From Sporodiniella umbellata (lineage: Eukaryota > Mucoromycota > Mucoromycetes > Mucorales > Rhizopodaceae): DNA of 10,508 bases. A program made the position numbers and the translations under genes. Positions 7,842 to 10,508 of this stretch are shown one piece after another. The stretch spans positions 1 to 10,508 of the forward strand of contig JAIXMR010000198.1 in assembly GCA_025677835.1 (NCBI GenBank). Reading direction: 5' to 3'. Below the pieces are notes generated by a model that worked only from the letters and a program-made list of their open reading frames with translations, had not been told where the DNA came from and did no database searches. Position 1 is the first letter of the stretch; every line of letters begins with the position of its first letter.

Positions 7842-8705
7842 ATGCCTATTGAAAACCTTCTCAGAAAATTCATAAACAGAGAAAAAGATATTAGAACAGA
7901 ATCTTGGTATTTAGCTGCCGTAAGATCAATATATAATAAGTCTACTATTAACCAAAATAAACTAGCTATGCTCTATATCCTCATCCAACCGTCCTGATGA
8001 TGCAGAATCTTTATATAATGTCATATCAGAGCACGTAAATCAGCTACCAGACAAATCTCAGAAAGAAAAGGATCAAATACTAGTTGACGTATTAGTGAGA
8101 CTGAGAGAAGCAACTAACAAGAGCTATCCTTTACTTGGTTTCCCCAAGGTAAAAAAGAATGCGATATATATCCATGTCAATTGCTTAACCCTCCCTTTTT
8201 AAAAAACAGTCGATGAACATTGTCTATTTCTTGACAAAAGCTGTGCCTGACAATATCAAATCTCTTATTCCCGATAATCCTGAAGGGTTAGATACAAGCC
8301 GTAAGCACACAGAAATGTTTTACTAAACACTATACTTTATCTAGGATTGATGAAAGCTACGATAATATTTTAAATTATAGAGAAAGGGGAGTAGAATTAA
8401 TGAAGAAAATATACGACGCAAAGTTCCCTGACTCTTTTACTCCACACAAGTTATTTAATCCAGCATTCATGGGTATACTAGTGAATCATATGTATGGGCC
8501 TATATTTAGTGACTGGTCTGTTTTGGGTCCTAAAGAAACTTCATTTGTCATTATCTCTTCTACAATGGCTCAGAACGCTCCCTCGCAATATATAGGTCAT
8601 TGTTTAGGAGCAATCAAAAATGGTGCAGAGGAGCATGAAGTTGAAAACATCAGATCGGTAGTAAGGCAGATCATGGGATACTATAATTTGCCAGTACCAG
8701 CTTGA
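7842..8705 (+). CDS. Carboxymuconolactone decarboxylase / AhpD-like protein (four exons, one junction unresolved)
   Basis: Exons: 7842-7919, 7966-8148, 8210-8300 and 8345-8705, about 237 residues. The C-terminal half fits the CMD/AhpD fold: LGPKETSFVIISS, then IGHCLGAIKNGAEEHEVENI, ending YYNLPVP. The single Cys (8601-8603) sits in HCLGA, so the CxxC redox pair of true AhpD is absent; substrate and location are unknown. Introns 1 (7920-7965) and 2 (8149-8209) are GT-AG and phase 0. Intron 3 has a good donor (GTAAGC at 8301), branch ACTAAAC and acceptor (CTAG at 8344), but exon 3 ends one base into a codon while exon 4 needs two, so the frame breaks. The exon 4 frame upstream of 8400 (IDESYDNILNYRERGVE) looks coding. 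An in-frame ATG at 7821 exists, but the TATA box at 7795 favours 7842. Confidence 0.8.
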
Positions 8706-9617
8706 TCTATTCCAACAGCTACACATTTCTATGGCATATAGGAATTAAATACACATATATTAAAAATCATAAGGCTTTTGGTCTTTTTTTTTGTTAAACA
8801 TTTATCAATATTTGAGCCCTTAGAGAACTTACGTGTTATGAATTAACGATAAGAATTTTAATTTTTGTATACTCTGGTTGTAAATTTCGAAAAAAAAACA
8901 AAATAACTCAGTCCGCTTATAGCTATTAATCCCACTCTTTTTCCTTTTCTTTTTTATGAAGAGTACGATACCGCTTCAAAGTAGCAAGATATATCATTAT
9001 CATGTATATAATATTAAAAGTATGCACTTGTCTAACTTGCAGATATTCCAAGTTGCCATATCAAAACCTCATCACTGTTTTTAATAAGATGTCAGGCTAA
9101 GATGCATTTGATCTTAAGACGATTGTCAAAATCCAACAAGTATTGCGATGACAAAGCTTATAGTAAAGATCTGTATTTCAATTTAAAGTGGCTTAATGTA
9201 TTAAATAGTGTAAAGATTGTAGTTGTATACATGCATGCTAAAACATTATATATTAAATTCAAAGTACTCTTTAAATAAATACCATATTTTTGGACACCTT
9301 GTGACAAAAGCTTCGCAAAAGTAACAGTATGGATGGGGCTTATATTCATTTTAATATAGAGTGTTGCATTGGGTTGAATTGAATGTTACAGTTGATCCTT
9401 AAGGTCGATCATCACCTTTTCTATAGCCCTTTTTACTTTTAATTTACTTTAGTTTGATCTATAATGTTTCCAGAGTAATGTCGCATTTTTTAAGACAAAT
9501 CATGTACAAATATCCGACACCAATTTTGAAAACACTGGCGTCCACTTGACAATCCCTTTTATTATTATTTTTCTACTTCTCTTTTTATTGCATTTAAAAA
9601 AAAAATCCCAAAACACA

Positions 9618-9677
9618 ATGTACGGCTGTGGATCCTTGGGTATTTCTGTATTTTACCGGCAATGCATATCTTCTTAG
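9618..9677 (+). CDS. Very short ORF, 19 codons (doubtful)
   Basis: ATG at 9618 in an A-rich context (AAACACA before ATG) opens a 19-codon frame starting MYGCGSLGIS and ending at TAG 9677. A pyrimidine-rich stretch precedes it, as at many fungal leaders, and base composition is less AT-rich than nearby. It has two Cys and no recognisable family. It may be a first exon, a chance frame, or part of an untranslated RNA. Confidence 0.15.
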   Translation: MYGCGSLGISVFYRQCISS

Positions 9678-9690
9678 TCAACTAAGAAGA
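9669..9690. repeat. Perfect inverted repeat, 10-bp arms
   Basis: TCTTCTTAGT at 9669-9678 is followed after CA by its exact complement ACTAAGAAGA at 9681-9690. It overlaps the end of the 19-codon ORF. It could be a hairpin in RNA or a site for a dimeric DNA-binding protein. Confidence 0.6.
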
Positions 9691-10095
9691 ACGGTGCGCG
9701 GTTTTAACAATTACACAAACATCACTTGTATAGACACTACGATTACTAACCACCTTCTCTAAATATTTTGTACTGGCTCTATTATCTCATTCAATCTCTT
9801 AAAATTAATTTGCATACAAAAGTATAGGCGACTATTTAAAGCCTACTTCTTTACTCTTCTTGTTCAAAAACAGTGCTATGAAAAAGCAGACGAATATTAC
9901 TTTTAATTCATGGATGATTTTAAGTTGTAAAATCAGCCATTTTTACGAATTAAGTGCGGTAAACTAAGCCTTCTCAACTCAATTCTAGCTTTAGTGATAA
10001 AGTTATTATTTGAATAAGATAGAGAATCACTTGTTAAACATAAAATGTGTATTTGATAGCTATAATTGATGGATGCAATAGACGATCAAAAAAAG

Positions 10096-10103
10096 TATAA
10101 ATA
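10096..10103 (+). promoter_or_regulatory. TATA box before a GC-rich island
   Basis: TATAAATA matches the consensus exactly and equals the twin boxes upstream of atg4. By usual spacing a transcript would start near 10125-10135, at the left edge of the GC- and purine-rich island. Confidence 0.4.
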
Positions 10104-10140
10104 AAACCCTACTTTTATGGTTTTTGGAGTGTCTTTTAAG

Positions 10141-10302
10141 AGCTGTGTCTTCAAACAGGGAAAGGGAAGAGCCGGAAAGGAGAAGGGTGGTGTTAGGGAC
10201 TTGTAGCGGAACTTTGGGACAATAGAGCTTACAGACGAAGCGGATCTACAAGAGCGAGGCAAAAAATTAAATAAAAGGAAACAGAATAGACGTGCAGTCT
10301 AA
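10141..10302 (+). other. GC- and purine-rich island of unknown nature
   Basis: Bases 10141-10260 are about half G+C by my count, far above the flanks, with G greatly outnumbering C. GGG runs stand at 10158, 10164, 10185 and 10196. One plus frame running from the ATG at 10117 is open except for a TAG at 10204-10206. After that stop it encodes ELTDEADLQERGKKLNKRK and QNRRAV before TAA at 10300-10302. The basic stretch is only vaguely like a bZIP basic region. It may be the 5' part of a gene running off the window, an untranslated RNA, a decayed gene, or a CT-rich promoter element of a minus-strand gene. I cannot decide between these. Confidence 0.3.
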
Positions 10303-10366
10303 GAAGGAACACTTGAATAGTAAAAGGGATATGTAATGATTTGCTGCTGTTTATTGAATGAATTAA

Positions 10367-10388
10367 CAAAGAGTATCTGTACTCTTTG
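10367..10388. repeat. Perfect hairpin, 9-bp stem and 4-base loop
   Basis: CAAAGAGTA at 10367-10375 and TACTCTTTG at 10380-10388 are exact complements around TCTG. The following sequence is AT-rich and noncoding as far as the window edge. It may mark the 3' part of a transcript from the island to its left. Confidence 0.5.
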
Positions 10389-10508
10389 AGGAAGTAAAGT
10401 AATGTTCAAACAAATCAAATATCCAAGATTGAATGCAGTAACAGAGTAATGCAATAAACATTGGACAACGATAGTAAAAGAATGTTAGTATAAAGTCATT
10501 ACATGTCT

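Larger units (their letters stand above)
8706..10116. other. AT-rich stretch without a recognisable gene
   Basis: About 1.4 kb of AT-rich sequence with frequent stops in all six frames. It probably holds the CMD-like gene's 3' UTR on the left. I found no spliceable exon set matching a known family on either strand, and no tRNA B-box. The only local structures are the small ORF at 9618-9677, the palindrome at 9669-9690 and the TATA box at 10096-10103. A 63-codon minus frame at 9158-9349 looks like chance. Confidence 0.5.

Noticed and set aside
9158..9349. 63-codon minus frame
   Set aside because: AT-driven composition, no domain, no promoter signal and no splice partner.
10117..10206. 29-codon ORF beginning MVFGVSF
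   Set aside because: Its ATG lies only about 20 bases from the TATA box, probably upstream of any transcript start, and it has no family resemblance; kept only as part of the island.
10225..10299. bZIP-like basic region (RKQNRR)
   Set aside because: The match is limited to a few basic residues; the bZIP N-x7-R spacing and a leucine zipper are missing, and a TAA follows at once.

Overview
The window looks like nuclear DNA of a filamentous fungus, most likely an early-diverging one such as a Mucorales. The evidence is AT-rich intergenic DNA full of A and T runs, genes split by very short introns (44 to 68 bases in nearly every case), CTAAC/CTAAT branch sites, and protein families typical of fungal nuclear genomes. 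I see no prokaryotic, organellar or viral features, no tRNA or rRNA gene, and no CRISPR array. Species cannot be fixed from the sequence alone.

Layout, left to right. (1) 1-1035, plus: the 3' part of a C2H2 zinc-finger transcription factor with two duplicated finger pairs and a His/Thr-rich tail. (2) 1148-1712, minus: the elongation factor Spt4 (small subunit of Spt4-Spt5/DSIF). No long ORF marks it and it appears only after joining four exons. It converges with the zinc-finger gene and diverges from the next gene. (3) 2035-2829, plus: Vma12/TMEM199-like V-ATPase assembly factor, four exons. (4) 3026-3295, plus: a small single-exon hydrophilic protein behind a consensus TATA box. (5) 3623-4757, plus: RNA polymerase III subunit Rpc34/RPC6, four exons, with the four-cysteine iron-sulfur site intact. 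(6) 5480-6983, plus: autophagy protease Atg4, four exons. It has a GC-AG intron and an in-frame TGA, after which the same frame stays open for 28 codons. (7) 7842-8705, plus: a carboxymuconolactone-decarboxylase/AhpD-like protein, four exons, one junction of which does not keep frame with ordinary splice sites. (8) 8706-10508: about 1.8 kb with no gene I can support. It contains a perfect 10-bp-arm palindrome, a tiny 19-codon ORF, and a GC- and purine-rich island behind a TATAAATA box near the right edge.

The genes do not form a pathway. They are a typical eukaryotic mix of housekeeping genes (transcription elongation, Pol III transcription, V-ATPase assembly, autophagy). I found no clear sign of a novel multi-gene system. 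The points most worth checking are splicing and translation anomalies: the unresolved first junction of spt4, the GC-AG intron and internal TGA of atg4, the frame-breaking junction of the CMD-like gene, and the unexplained GC island.
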